DNA from: Allolobophora icterica
Taxonomy: Eukaryota > Annelida > Clitellata > Crassiclitellata > Lumbricidae
Assembly: GCA_963556255.1 (NCBI GenBank)
Contig: OY744608.1
Coordinates: 4,836,367-4,900,366, forward strand
DNA length: 64,000 bases
Reading direction: 5' to 3'
The position numbers and the translations under genes are program-made. Below are positions 1 through 10,600 of this stretch, piece by piece. Within the stretch, counting starts at the first letter, position 1, and every line of letters begins with the position of its first letter. A model generated the notes under the pieces. It did not search any database and was not told where the DNA came from. It saw nothing but the letters and a program-made list of their open reading frames with translations.

Positions 1-523
1 GGTAGTTTTTGACAGCCCAGAAAGCACTGAATTACAATGTTCGATACTGGACATGACAAGTGAATAGATCAGGACGCGTAGTTTATGTTCATTTAAGCAG
101 CGTTTGATTTGGCGTATTCGCCGGGGATGAAAAAAAACAGGCTTTATTGACAAATGGTTAGACACGGAAAGTTTGCTGTGAAGAAGAACTCTAAGGTCAC
201 GAAGTGCATTCGAAGGCTGGATTGAGCAAGTATCATCAAGTTGAAGCGACATAGATTTCCAGTCAATAGATGAAGTCGACGTCAACGGGCCTGAAAACAA
301 CAAGATGTCGCTTTACGTTGTAAAATTCTGATGTCATAGCGTGTAACACATATACATCTTTATATCGGTTACTTTTTGAAGATATATAGTCAATAAATTC
401 AGCCAATTGTTGGTAACACGCTAAAGCGATTATAAATGTATGCATTCAAACCAATAACGACCTGCAACGAATATCCTGCAATCAAGAAAATGCACTGATA
501 TAGGCCTGCAATTAGTTTTTAAA
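1..523. other. No recognisable gene
   Basis: AT-rich unique-looking sequence. Only short open frames occur and none resembles a known protein. It leads directly into a LINE 3'-tail copy at 524. Confidence 0.5.
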
Positions 524-583
524 GACGTCAACGGCCATAGCAGCCATAGTATGTCGTTTAACTTTTGGAATAAAAATAAAAAC
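524..583 (+). repeat. I-group LINE 3'-tail copy (A type)
   Basis: GACGTC, inner GGC...GCC, then ATGTC, a GTTTAAC-like block and an A-rich end (GGAATAAAAATAAAAA). This matches the 3' end of the full LINE at 12088-12140, although the loop has diverged. It is probably a severely 5'-truncated LINE insertion. Confidence 0.6.
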
Positions 584-835
584 CGTGGGTATTCAGTCAC
601 AAAACGCTACGCCTTCGCTTTAGTCGCTAAACTCTTGGTAAACAACCAACCAATCGTTAGGCCCTAATGTGTATATTGCAGCAAATACGACGAGAAACTT
701 ACAAATATGTTTAAATACTTCCTGTCAAGAACAGACATTATTGTGTGGATAAAATGCTCGCAAACATGGATAAAAAGCCCGCAAACAGAAATTGTCTGGT
801 GTCAAAACACGCTGCGAAATATATATTCATGCAAT

Positions 836-866
836 ACACACACACACACACACACGCACGCACACA

Positions 867-908
<42 letters not shown>

Positions 909-927
909 CATATATATATATATACCG

Positions 928-984
<57 letters not shown>
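836..984. repeat. (CA)n then (TA)n microsatellite
   Basis: CA dinucleotides run to about 910 and are followed by TA dinucleotides to 984, with one CCGCGA interruption at 925-930. Open frames across it (His/Thr, Ile/Tyr) are artefacts. Confidence 0.95.
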
Positions 985-988
<4 letters not shown>

Positions 989-1683
989 GGCGTAGACTCT
1001 GGGGGGTCAGCCGGGACACGTGCCCCCCCAATAATTGAGGAGCCGGGGCAATGCCCCCCAAAAATCGAGACGAGAATTTCTTAAAATATTAAAATATTAT
1101 GCTTCAATATAGACAAATTTCTTCAGAAACAGAAAATCAGAGACACAGAACTGAAATGCTATCAGAAATTCATAATGAAGACTAAGATTTATTTTTATCT
1201 TTAATATCTTCAATATGAAACAAATTTACATGTACATGTAAACAAAACGCCCCATTTCATACGCATTAACGTAAACCGGAAACCTTTGCTGATTGTCCAT
1301 TTCAGAGGTGAAAAAAGTTTTTTCGGTTTTTGGTCTTACACAAAACCAAAAGAGAAAGAAAACCACAAAATTTGTTTTTGTTTTTTTTCAAAATAAATTT
1401 CTTATTTTTGTAGAAGTTATTTTAATTACATTGATTTAATGATTTTTAATTTTCGGAAATTGCAACTGAATTAAATGAGTTGGAGCTCTTGTTCATGCCA
1501 TTTTTCATGATTTTTATCATCCGAAATCCGAAAATCTTAAAAACAACCAAAACAACAAAAAACAAAAACGAAAAAAAGAAACAAAAAACAACAAAAAAAA
1601 CCAACTTTTCATATTGAAAAAACTTGTTTTCTGGACCCGAGACTCCATGCCCCCCCAATATTTTGGACAAGTTTACGCCAGTG
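985..1683. mobile_element. hAT miniature element, family CATAGGCGTA, copy 1
   Basis: It begins CATAGGCGTAGACTCTGGGG and ends with ACGCCAGTG preceded by a C-run. The termini are imperfect inverted repeats of the CACTGGCGTA type. Both sides carry TATATATA, an apparent 8-bp target duplication, though the flanks are TA microsatellite and so are weak evidence alone. The 699-bp interior is AT-rich and non-coding. The same termini bound shorter copies at 22508-22647 and 28803-28987, where the duplications are convincing. Confidence 0.8.
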
Positions 1684-1790
1684 TATATATATATATATAT
1701 ACTTTAAGGTGCATGTGGAATATGTAAATAATAGACATATCCATTTGAGGCTCATCTGAAATATGTCTATAATTTATTTACACGGACCCG

Positions 1791-1852
<62 letters not shown>
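1684..1852. repeat. (TA)n microsatellites flanking an 89-bp spacer
   Basis: TA runs at 1684-1701 and 1793-1852. The spacer contains an imperfect inverted repeat around ATATGTAAATAATAGACATA and ATATGTCTATAATTTATT. Confidence 0.85.
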
Positions 1853-1855
<3 letters not shown>

Positions 1856-2147
1856 GGTACTTATAATATACTCATATTTATATATTCATACATGTTAGTA
1901 TTTACAGTTCATGATGAGTTTCATGTCAGGAAGTAGGGTCAAGTTGTGGGTCAGTTGGATGCACAGGAGACAGCCACCATGAAGAGGTTGAGGGAGAGAG
2001 GGAGAAAGGGAGAGAGGGTCGTGTGTCGTCGGAGTCTATGTTGTGGGTTTAATTGAACCCGTGGTTGAGCTCCGCCTCCGAGGTCAGAGGGCAAACGTTT
2101 GAAGACGTCTCGACGAAAGAGCGCGTGACAAGGAAACAGATTGAGTT

Positions 2148-2213
2148 ATCCATCCATCCATCCATCCATCCATCCATCCATCCATCCATCCATCCATCCA
2201 TCCATCCATCCAT

Positions 2214-2249
<36 letters not shown>

Positions 2250-2317
2250 CCATTCATCCATCCATCCATCCATCAAGCCATCAAGCCATCCATCCATCCA
2301 CTTATTTATCCATCCAT
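2148..2317. repeat. (CATC)n microsatellite
   Basis: Tetranucleotide array, nearly perfect to about 2250 and more degenerate after that. The His-Pro-Ser-Ile frames are repeat translations. Confidence 0.95.
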
Positions 2318-2478
2318 ACTCTACTCTTCCTTCGAGAGCTTTCGTTAAATTCGCACTGCGCATGTTATCTGGGAATTTATAAAGCGCCTCTCACAGTGCA
2401 AACCATTCAGAGGCGCTCTAAGCGTGTGACCTTCGAGGAAACAGAACAGAGCTTAAACGATGAACAACAGACTTGAAC

Positions 2479-2479
<1 letters not shown>

Positions 2480-2555
<76 letters not shown>

Positions 2556-2596
2556 GACACAGACAGACAGACAGACAGACAGTGACAGACAGACCC
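2480..2596. repeat. (AGAC)n microsatellite
   Basis: GA run followed by about 25 AGAC units with two small interruptions. Confidence 0.95.
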
Positions 2597-2599
2597 TAG

Positions 2600-3050
2600 T
2601 AAGTATGGCCCCACTCAGTAACTGTTCAAGTGTGTATGTGGTGGGTACACAACTTCACGCTTCCTTGCACTTTCCGACTGATGCATAGATCAATGGCTAC
2701 ACACTGAACTGTATTATACAAAGCGAAGAGTCAGAGCTGTTACAAACAATGTTTCAATCTACTTCTGCTACTGAAAGATAAAAATCTGCATGGACACCTT
2801 TAAAATGTTTTGATAAGCGCTATAATAAGAACAATGACCCTTGAAAAATAATCCGAAGGTCGACAACAACGGCACTCGAAGTTAGAAAATGGCGATGAGA
2901 AGTTGATGCGTCGAATCGTTGAATCGAGAGAGTTTGTTTTCTACATTGATAGACAGGATAAATTATGCGATTCGATATTATGCCTGATTACATACGAAAT
3001 AATCGAAACATTGTAAAGGATTATACGAGTTAATCAAGAGATTATACGAG
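2600..3050. other. No gene; short LINE-tail-like motif
   Basis: The only structure seen is GGACACCTTTAAAATG near 2790, the same motif that recurs in LINE 3' UTR debris in the right half of the window. Just before the piggyBac element, ATTATACGAGTTAATC-like sequence is repeated. Confidence 0.4.
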
Positions 3051-3398
3051 TTAACCTTTATTTTACCAACGTTCCATTTTTGGAACATAAATTGTAGTGC
3101 TATAAAAATATATATTGCCTTTGTAAATTTATTATCTTTGGTCTGCAAATGAAAGAACTAGGAACGGACAATATAAAACAGCGTCTGTTTTCTGATTAAC
3201 TTAAATTATTTTTGTGCTAGCGTTGCGTAATTTTGACGAATTTTGAGATTTATTAGCCAAAAAATTTATAAAGTTAAAAAAAATATTTGCGTAATCATTT
3301 AACAGGTGAGACATATTGTATTTGTTTAATTGATATCTATAATCAGTTATGACAATAGCAATTACGTAATATTGGGCCCAACTCTAGAAGATAAAATC

Positions 3399-3514
3399 CA
3401 GTTTCTAAGCATGTTCCATTTTTGGAACGTTGGTGCATTCTCATTAGTATTACCATATGGTAATACTAATGAGAATGCACCAACGTTCCAAAAATGGAAC
3501 ATGCTTTGAAACTG
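3399..3514. repeat. 116-bp near-perfect palindrome
   Basis: Centred between 3456 and 3457 (TACCAT|ATGGTA). The 58-nt arms match with one mismatch (3406/3507). Each arm contains one copy of the AACGTTCCATTTTTGGAAC-type motif also found just inside both piggyBac ends. There is no spacer, so the sequence can form a cruciform. Confidence 0.95.
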
Positions 3515-3659
3515 ATTGTGTTTCCTTGTTACTAGTTTGCCACTGGATATTGTATGATTTTTGCATGCATCATTATTTCTTCACATTCTCTTTCATTCAT
3601 TCATTTTTGACATTGATTTTATTATAAATTGAAATATTTAAATTGGAAATTTAGACAAC

Positions 3660-5209
3660 GACGCGACTACACATCAGCAAGAAGTGGGAAAAGGTGACGG
3701 CACATAGTTGCTACGAAGATGAGGCCGATATTTGCATCCTTCCACCAGCTGATGGCAACGAAATTGAATGTCAGCAAATAGATGAAAATGATCTGGCATG
3801 AGTAGAGCCTGTGGGTGTTTGTTGTGAATTAGATGTATTCTGTGGCAGAAGCGATGACGAGCAACCAGTAGCCGCCATGGCAACAGAAACCAAAATCTTA
3901 AATGGGAGAACAGACACAGAAAGCGAGAGGCAAGAAAATAATCCCATATGAATGGTTTTCCAAAAGATACACCAACAACGCTACTGGAGGCACACCAAGA
4001 TAATCGATCAAATCCAAAGAGAACAGGAGATCACACCAGAAGGAACCGCCGGCTTTCCACAAAAAAGTTTCATCCTCTGAAATGGAAGGTGATGGTCCTT
4101 CTTATCAAAAGAAGAAAAATTTGAACAACAGCTGTAATAGTTCAAGAGTTACAAAGCTAGAGAAACAAAGAAAGGTTCATCTTCTCGTTAATCTAGCTGA
4201 CAATAGATCTTTTGGTGATTCTAGAGTGGCAAAATTTGCTCCACTATATATGATCAGCTAAACAAATCCCTGATGCAGTGTGGAATTTTTCATGAAAAAC
4301 TTAGCATTGATCAATCCGTGGTGCCTTATTATGGACACCATGGGACAAGCATGTTCACAAGTGTAACACCAATCAGATTCGGCTATAAGATCTGGATGGT
4401 TTTCCAAATCGAGCAACAATTTATTGTGGCAGAAGTAGTTGACCCGCAGAAATCCCCTTGGTGAGCACGTTGTCATGAATTTTGCCGAACTTATTATGGG
4501 AAAACTAAATCACCTGCGATACTGTGAAAACTTTTTACTAGTTAGTAACTAGTACTTACAACCTTCTGTCTAAGCTGAGATATCGGGATAAGGGCAACAG
4601 GTACTGTCCGTGATGGTCAAACTGGAACAGCACTTCTGACAGATAAAAAAAAGGAAGAAAGAGGTGCTTTTGAGTACACTAGTGATGGCAGAATTTGTGT
4701 TGCTAGGTGTCCGAGAACAATGTAGTAACATGTCCCAGTAACTTTGATAGGGGAAATCCTTTGGAATAAGTGGTCAGTATCTGGGGTTGCAAGGGCAAAG
4801 AATTAGTATCTCAGTAAATCATGATAAACAACTGTACAGCAGTATGGGAGGGGTTGATCTAATGGATCGGCTTCTGTCTGCGCATCGACCAAGAATCAAG
4901 GGAATCAAGTGGTAGTTGAACTTTTTCAGCAGTGCCATCAACATGGTGGTAGTTGCTGCATAGCGACTACACTATCGTGTCTCGGAAGCTCAACAGCTAC
5001 GACCTATTTGGAGGGCTTGGTCAAAAGCTCATGGCGTTGTCGTTTACGGAGACCCACTGCTCCAGTGCAGTCATGCCTATGCTATGACGGCATTACATTC
5101 GTCTTGCAAGTCAGGGTCGTTGCATTTTATGCAGAAAAAAAACACTGCCGAATAATGTGCCAAATGTCTCAAGAACTGTGAACTGTTTTGAATGTGTTCA
5201 TACCTTAAA
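3660..5209 (+). pseudogene. piggyBac transposase pseudogene
   Basis: Conceptual translation in shifting frames gives several recognisable piggyBac transposase blocks. There is an acidic N-terminal part (CILPPADG region, about 3720-3770). The DDE-core block SIDQSVVPYYG...PIRFGYKIW lies at about 4305-4400. LGEHVV (4455-4475) and LLSKLRYRD with TGTVRDG-like sequence (4565-4610) follow. GGVDLMDRLLSAHRP is at 4850-4890, then a tail with NMVVVAA and a cysteine-rich CILCRKK...CFEC end (5110-5200). Many stops and frameshifts interrupt it, so no functional protein can be made. Family assignment rests on these blocks together with the TTAA-flanked ends. Confidence 0.88.
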
Positions 5210-5558
5210 ATAAATTGGTTTTCAGTAGCTTTGGTGTCGTCTAGTCATGTTCCGCTGCCATTGTAAGAAATGCTAGTGGGAATGACCCAACGTTCCATTT
5301 TTGGAACATCCTCAAAAATGACCTTAAAGTTGAAATATGAATAAAAGCTTTTCATTTATGCTTAAATACCATTAATATATAACACATATTTAAGTGGCAT
5401 CCGAAAATTCCACCTAAAAAGCATAGTGGTAAAATAAAGGTTAATACGAGTTAATCGAGAAATTCGGTTTTCGCGCCATTTACGCGCGAAATCTGTACCG
5501 TACTGATATTGAATTTATACTTTAAACTAAACTTTAAACAACAAAAAAGAAATTTGAA

Positions 5559-7595
5559 ATGGGAAAAGGCAAGAGAAAGAGACCTCTCAATACATCATCG
5601 AGCTCTTCAAATGCAGGCGATGTTTCGATGTCAAAGAATATCCTTGATACACCTAAATCAGACAATCAACATAAGTCCGACGTATTACTTGAAAACCAGG
5701 AAATCTTGTCGTCTTCAGCCAGTGTAACTGATTCATACCAAACGGGTTTCGCCGAAACTTCTGGAAACATAAACGGTAAAGGTGCAGATGAAGACAAACG
5801 TGGTAACTATAAATCAAATTCTGTTGAAGATATGAGAAATTTCTTATGTAATTCCTCCGATAATCTTTGCCATGATAATGTCACGCATTTTGAATCGTAC
5901 TTTGAGTCAACGGCAAAAAGACGATCATATTCATTGGAAAACCGGCAAGGTCTGGTGATAAATGGGAATTATACAAAAACATTGATTAAAGATGACTTCT
6001 TGAAGGCAGTCCCTACTGAGAAGCTCCAGGATCGGCGGTGTAGGATGGATGGCCACCCACAAGCACACCCGAAAAAGAGACTCAAGACAAGTATTTATAA
6101 AAGTCCGGTCATTGATAGCGCTGAGAAATCTGTTTCTCAGAAATGTGTAACAGTTGATGTGATATGTATTGATGAATCTGCTGCATGTCAAGATGATGCA
6201 AATTTTCAGGTTTTAAGTGATATTGAAATGATTGAAGTTTCAAATGCAAATATGGTAAGACAAGAGAAGATCATTACCATGAATAATTCCACAATGTTGA
6301 CAAATGAGGTGATAAATGATGTAAATAAATCAATAACTGACCAAGTTATTGAAAACAAAATTAACCATAAATCCCGTCCTCCTCTGACTGAGGAAAAAAA
6401 GAAGCTCTTACGGGAGGTTCAGTCACGAACTGTGTATATAGATGGGCATAAAGATGATCTTCGTAACTACTTCAAACACATGCCTCGTCAACTCAACAAG
6501 GAAATAGTTGAGAAGACCAGGGGAGAGGTTGACAAGGTTTTTGTAACTCAACAAGGTGTACTGAAAATAATTGCTAAAGATGAAGCTCAGAAAAATCAAC
6601 TTCTTAAGATACAATCATTGAATGATAAGCCTGTGAAGACTAGTATTCCCTTTTCTTTGACTTCTCAACCTGTTTATAACAAACCACTTCCTGTGAAAAG
6701 ACAGGAAAACGAGTACTTTGTTAAAGGGGTAGTCTTTGGTTTACTTGAAAGTCAAGAGAATTTAAATGAAATAGCATTGGAAAATGGAGCCCATCATATC
6801 CATAGAATTGGTAATTCCGAATTTAGCAAAGCGACTGTGATTGCTTATCCCAAAGGGACTGTTTTGCCAGAATTTTTGGAAGTGAATGGCAGAAGGTATA
6901 GAATTAATCCTTTTGTGCCTAGACCTTTGAGATGTGATCATTGCCAAATGTTTAGTCACTCTAAATTATTTTGCAGACGAGAAGTTGTGTGCAGTAGATG
7001 CAGTGGTAGCCACTCTTATGTTGACTGCCCAGATAAAACTAAATTAAGATGTGCTAACTGTGGTCAGAATCATAGTGCTGCCCACAGAAGCTGTCCAATG
7101 TATTTAAAGATTCAATCTGCTCTGAAAATAAGAGCAGAGCAGAACATTACTCTTGCTGATGCTATTGTCAAGGTTGATGAGGTCCAGCATCAGAATGTTC
7201 CTGTCAATGCTCTTAAAACAAACAATTCCACCTATTCTTCAAAAGTTAAAACTGGACTAGAAACCCAAACAAGAGTAATAAATACTTCATTAGATATACA
7301 AACACCAACTGATGTGCAAATTAATTCTACTGTACAAACCTCTTCTGATGATGTAGTCAAAAGGTTTTTGTCATTCAATGACAAAGATTACAAGGCAGTA
7401 TATCACAGCAAGCCAGCGAATAACACAGTAGAAGATTATGACCCAATTATGAAGATAAAAGTGTCCTTTGTTCTTGGCGTATTGGCAACTATTGCAAAGG
7501 CTGAGTCAAAAAAACAGGCACAGTTTGTAATCAGCCATGCAGCGTCTAAATTACTTTTTGATAATGATATAGAATTTAGATATAAAGAACAGTAG
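5559..7595 (+). CDS. LINE ORF1, gag-like RNA-binding protein
   Basis: This 678-residue uninterrupted ORF is the nucleocapsid-like protein of the retrotransposon, expected to coat element RNA in the ribonucleoprotein. A basic N-terminus (MGKGKRKRPL) is followed by a long polar, probably disordered region to about residue 290. Three consecutive zinc knuckles lie at about residues 459-512: CX2CX4HX4C, CX2CX3HX4C and a final CANCGQNH-type knuckle ending SCP. This arrangement is typical of I and Jockey group ORF1 proteins. The region just before the knuckles (about 385-455) has the spacing of the RRM-like fold seen in this group, which is inference. ATG 5559 is chosen because the ORF opens there after an AT-rich leader. 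It ends at TAG 7593-7595, 18 nt before ORF2's first ATG and in the same frame. Confidence 0.9.
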   Translation: MGKGKRKRPLNTSSSSSNAGDVSMSKNILDTPKSDNQHKSDVLLENQEILSSSASVTDSYQTGFAETSGNINGKGADEDKRGNYKSNSVEDMRNFLCNSSDNLCHDNVTHFESYFESTAKRRSYSLENRQGLVINGNYTKTLIKDDFLKAVPTEKLQDRRCRMDGHPQAHPKKRLKTSIYKSPVIDSAEKSVSQKCVTVDVICIDESAACQDDANFQVLSDIEMIEVSNANMVRQEKIITMNNSTMLTNEVINDVNKSITDQVIENKINHKSRPPLTEEKKKLLREVQSRTVYIDGHKDDLRNYFKHMPRQLNKEIVEKTRGEVDKVFVTQQGVLKIIAKDEAQKNQLLKIQSLNDKPVKTSIPFSLTSQPVYNKPLPVKRQENEYFVKGVVFGLLESQENLNEIALENGAHHIHRIGNSEFSKATVIAYPKGTVLPEFLEVNGRRYRINPFVPRPLRCDHCQMFSHSKLFCRREVVCSRCSGSHSYVDCPDKTKLRCANCGQNHSAAHRSCPMYLKIQSALKIRAEQNITLADAIVKVDEVQHQNVPVNALKTNNSTYSSKVKTGLETQTRVINTSLDIQTPTDVQINSTVQTSSDDVVKRFLSFNDKDYKAVYHSKPANNTVEDYDPIMKIKVSFVLGVLATIAKAESKKQAQFVISHAASKLLFDNDIEFRYKEQ

Positions 7596-7613
7596 TTTCA
7601 TTTTTTGTCCACT

Positions 7614-10600
7614 ATGGCGTTGACCATTCTTCAATGGAATGCACGTGGTTTTCGAGGTCATAAAGACCAACTTAAGAATTATATATTGAAGTCGTACATT
7701 CCACCGGATGTGATATGTCTGCAAGAGACCTTTTTGAAAAATCCAACTAAATCACCAAAATTGGATGGCTACAATATTATACGAAAAGATTGCTCAAGTA
7801 ATGAAAAGGGGGGTTTAGCTATTTACTTAAAAGAGGGCCTAAACTTTAATGTACTAGATGTGGACGAAGTTACAAACATTGAAATTCAAGGTATTGAAAT
7901 TAAAACTTTAAGTGGTCATTTAAAAATATTTAATTCTTATTTCACACCTTCATATACATTTAAAAAAGAAGATATTCAGAGTATTTTTCCACATAAAAGA
8001 TCAATTATTGTTGGTGATTTTAATGCTCATAATAAATTATGGGGTTGTTCTAAGACAAATAAAAGAGGGGAAATTATAGAAGAAATATTAACAGAAAAGA
8101 ATTTAGTTGTGCTTAATACAGGTCAAGCTACACGTATCACATCAAACCAATCAAATTTGAATTCTGTTATAGATTTGAGCATATGTTCACAAGATGTAGC
8201 TCTTAATGCTAGACATAATGTCACCAATAGCAACATGAGCTCGGATCATTATGCTACTATAACTACTATTAATGAAGAAATCACAATAGAGTATAATTTA
8301 AGTATGCATCTATGGAAATTAAAAAAAGCGGATTGGAAGAATTATGAAGAACTAAGTAAATTTTCAATAACAAGAGATATTTTAGTTCATAAAAATTTTG
8401 ACGCTAATTTCAATAATTTAGTAGATTGTATTACTTCTATAGCGAATCAATCAATTCCTAGTAAAAATCTAAAAAATAGAAAGAATAAAAATAAAAAATT
8501 TAGACCTTTACCATATTGGAGTGATAAATGCAGTGAAGTCATTTATAAAAGAAATCAGTTTAGGAATAAAATGAATAAAACAAGGGAGTTAAATGATTAT
8601 TTGGAATACAAGAAACAAGAGGCTATAGTTAAACAGACACTTAAAACAGAAGCAAAAACTTGTTGGCAAACATATTGCTCTGAACTTACGGATCAGACAA
8701 AATTGGGCTCTGTATGGACATGGGCAAGAAAAATGAATGGTATTGCAACCCATAGTTCCATTCCTACTCTGAATCGTAATGAATTAATAGCTGAAACAAA
8801 CCTTGAAAAAGCAAATCTTTTAGCTAACAATTATGCAAGTACTAGTAGTACCCAAAATTATAGTAAAAAATTCTTAAATTATATCAAAGATAATAATTTA
8901 CAAAATAACCCTAATAGAATTGACAGTAGTCCTGTTCATGAAATGGACATCTTAAATGAGAGGTTTTATCTTAATGAATTGAAACAAGCTATAAGATCAG
9001 CAAAAAATAATAAGTCACCGGGTGATGACAAATTACCTTATGAGTTGTTAAAACATCTTCATAAAAATGCTCTTAAAACCCTATTAATATTTTATAATGA
9101 AATCTGGGAGGAAGGGAAATTGCCAACTGACTGGCATCATGCCATTATTCTACCATTATTAAAACCAAATAAAGACGCCTCGGTTCCAGAATCTTATCGA
9201 CCTATATCATTGACTCCAACGATTTGTAAAGTAATGGAAACAATGGTAACAAAACGTCTCCAATGGTTTTTGGAAAAAAATAACCTTATTTCAAAAAATC
9301 AGTCTGGCTTTCGAAAATATAGAAGTACAAATGATCAAATCCTTAAACTTCAGGATAATATTCTTAAAAAAATTAAAAATAAAGAACATGTTTTGGCTAT
9401 TTTCATTGACTTTGAAAGAGCATATGACATGTTACATGTACCTACCCTTTTAAATAAAATTCAGAATTTGGGAATAGTGGGTAATACATTTAACTGGATT
9501 GAAAACTTTCTTTCAAATAGAACTTTTCAGGTGAAAGTTGGGGCAGAACTTTCTGATAAATGTATACAACAGAATGGTACACCCCAGGGTTCGGTAATAT
9601 CTCCTATTTTATTCTTGCTAATGATAAATGATATTGCTGCAGGTGTGGATGGTGTAGAGATGTCACTGTTTGCTGATGATAGTGCTATTTACTTAGGACA
9701 TAGAAATGTTAAAATATTACAAAATAAAATTCAATTATCGATCAATTTAATACAAAATTGGTGTAATAGAAATGGTTTTAAAATATCTATTAATAAAACC
9801 ACTGGAGTCCTTTTCTCCAAAAGAAATAATTTGTCAAGGATTACTATTAATATTGATAAAGAACAAATTAAAATGGAAAATGAGGTCAAATTCTTGGGAG
9901 TAATTTTTGACAGTAAATTGAGTTGGAAACCACATATTGATTATATCATTGAAAAATGCAAAAAGAGGTTAAATCTCATAAGAGCCATCAGTGGCTATGG
10001 TTGGGGAGCTTGTAAGAAAACTCTCCTAACCATATATAGGGCATTAATTAGGTCTATTTTAGATTATGGTGACGTTGCTTATTCTTCTGCTTGTAAATCG
10101 CACCTAGATAAACTCTCTTGTATCCAAACTGAGGCACTTAGATTATGTTGTGGAGCCCCTAAGGGTACTGCAGCTGCAGCACTTCAAAATGAATGTGGAG
10201 AGTTGCCTCTTCATTTAAGACGACTCCAAAATTCAATAAAATGTGGGACTAAAATTTTGGGTAATAAATTTCACATAAATACAGCAACAATGGAGAACCA
10301 CTGGACAAATGTTTTTAGGACACCTGAGAGTAGGGAGCATTCCATTTATACTCGTACTTCTGAATTCTTTTCTTCACTTAATACATCTATTATTGGCCCT
10401 TCTTTCCCATCTGAACCTCCTTGGTGTAACAAACAAGTAGAGGTTGACTTAACTTTGAATAAATTAATAAATAAGAAAACTGATCATCCAGAATATTTAA
10501 AGCAATCTGCTTTGGAATTAGTTTCTAAGTACAACTCTTACATACATATCTATACTGATGGGTCAAAGGTAGATGAATTTGTTTCTGCTGCCTTTACAGT

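Larger units (their letters stand above)
3055..5440 (+). mobile_element. piggyBac-type DNA transposon (decayed)
   Basis: The element is bounded by TTAA at 3051-3054 and TTAA at 5441-5444, the characteristic piggyBac target duplication. Its 13-bp terminal inverted repeats are perfect: CCTTTATTTTACC at 3055-3067 and GGTAAAATAAAGG at 5428-5440. A motif AACGTTCCATTTTTGGAAC occurs just inside both ends (3068 and 5289) in the same orientation. The interior carries a transposase pseudogene and a long palindrome. At 2386 bp it has the usual length for the superfamily. The ends are intact while the coding region is broken, so it could only be moved in trans. Confidence 0.93.

Noticed and set aside
7605..7613. 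LINE ORF2 start at 7605
   Set aside because: The codon at 7605 is TTG. The first ATG in frame is 7614.
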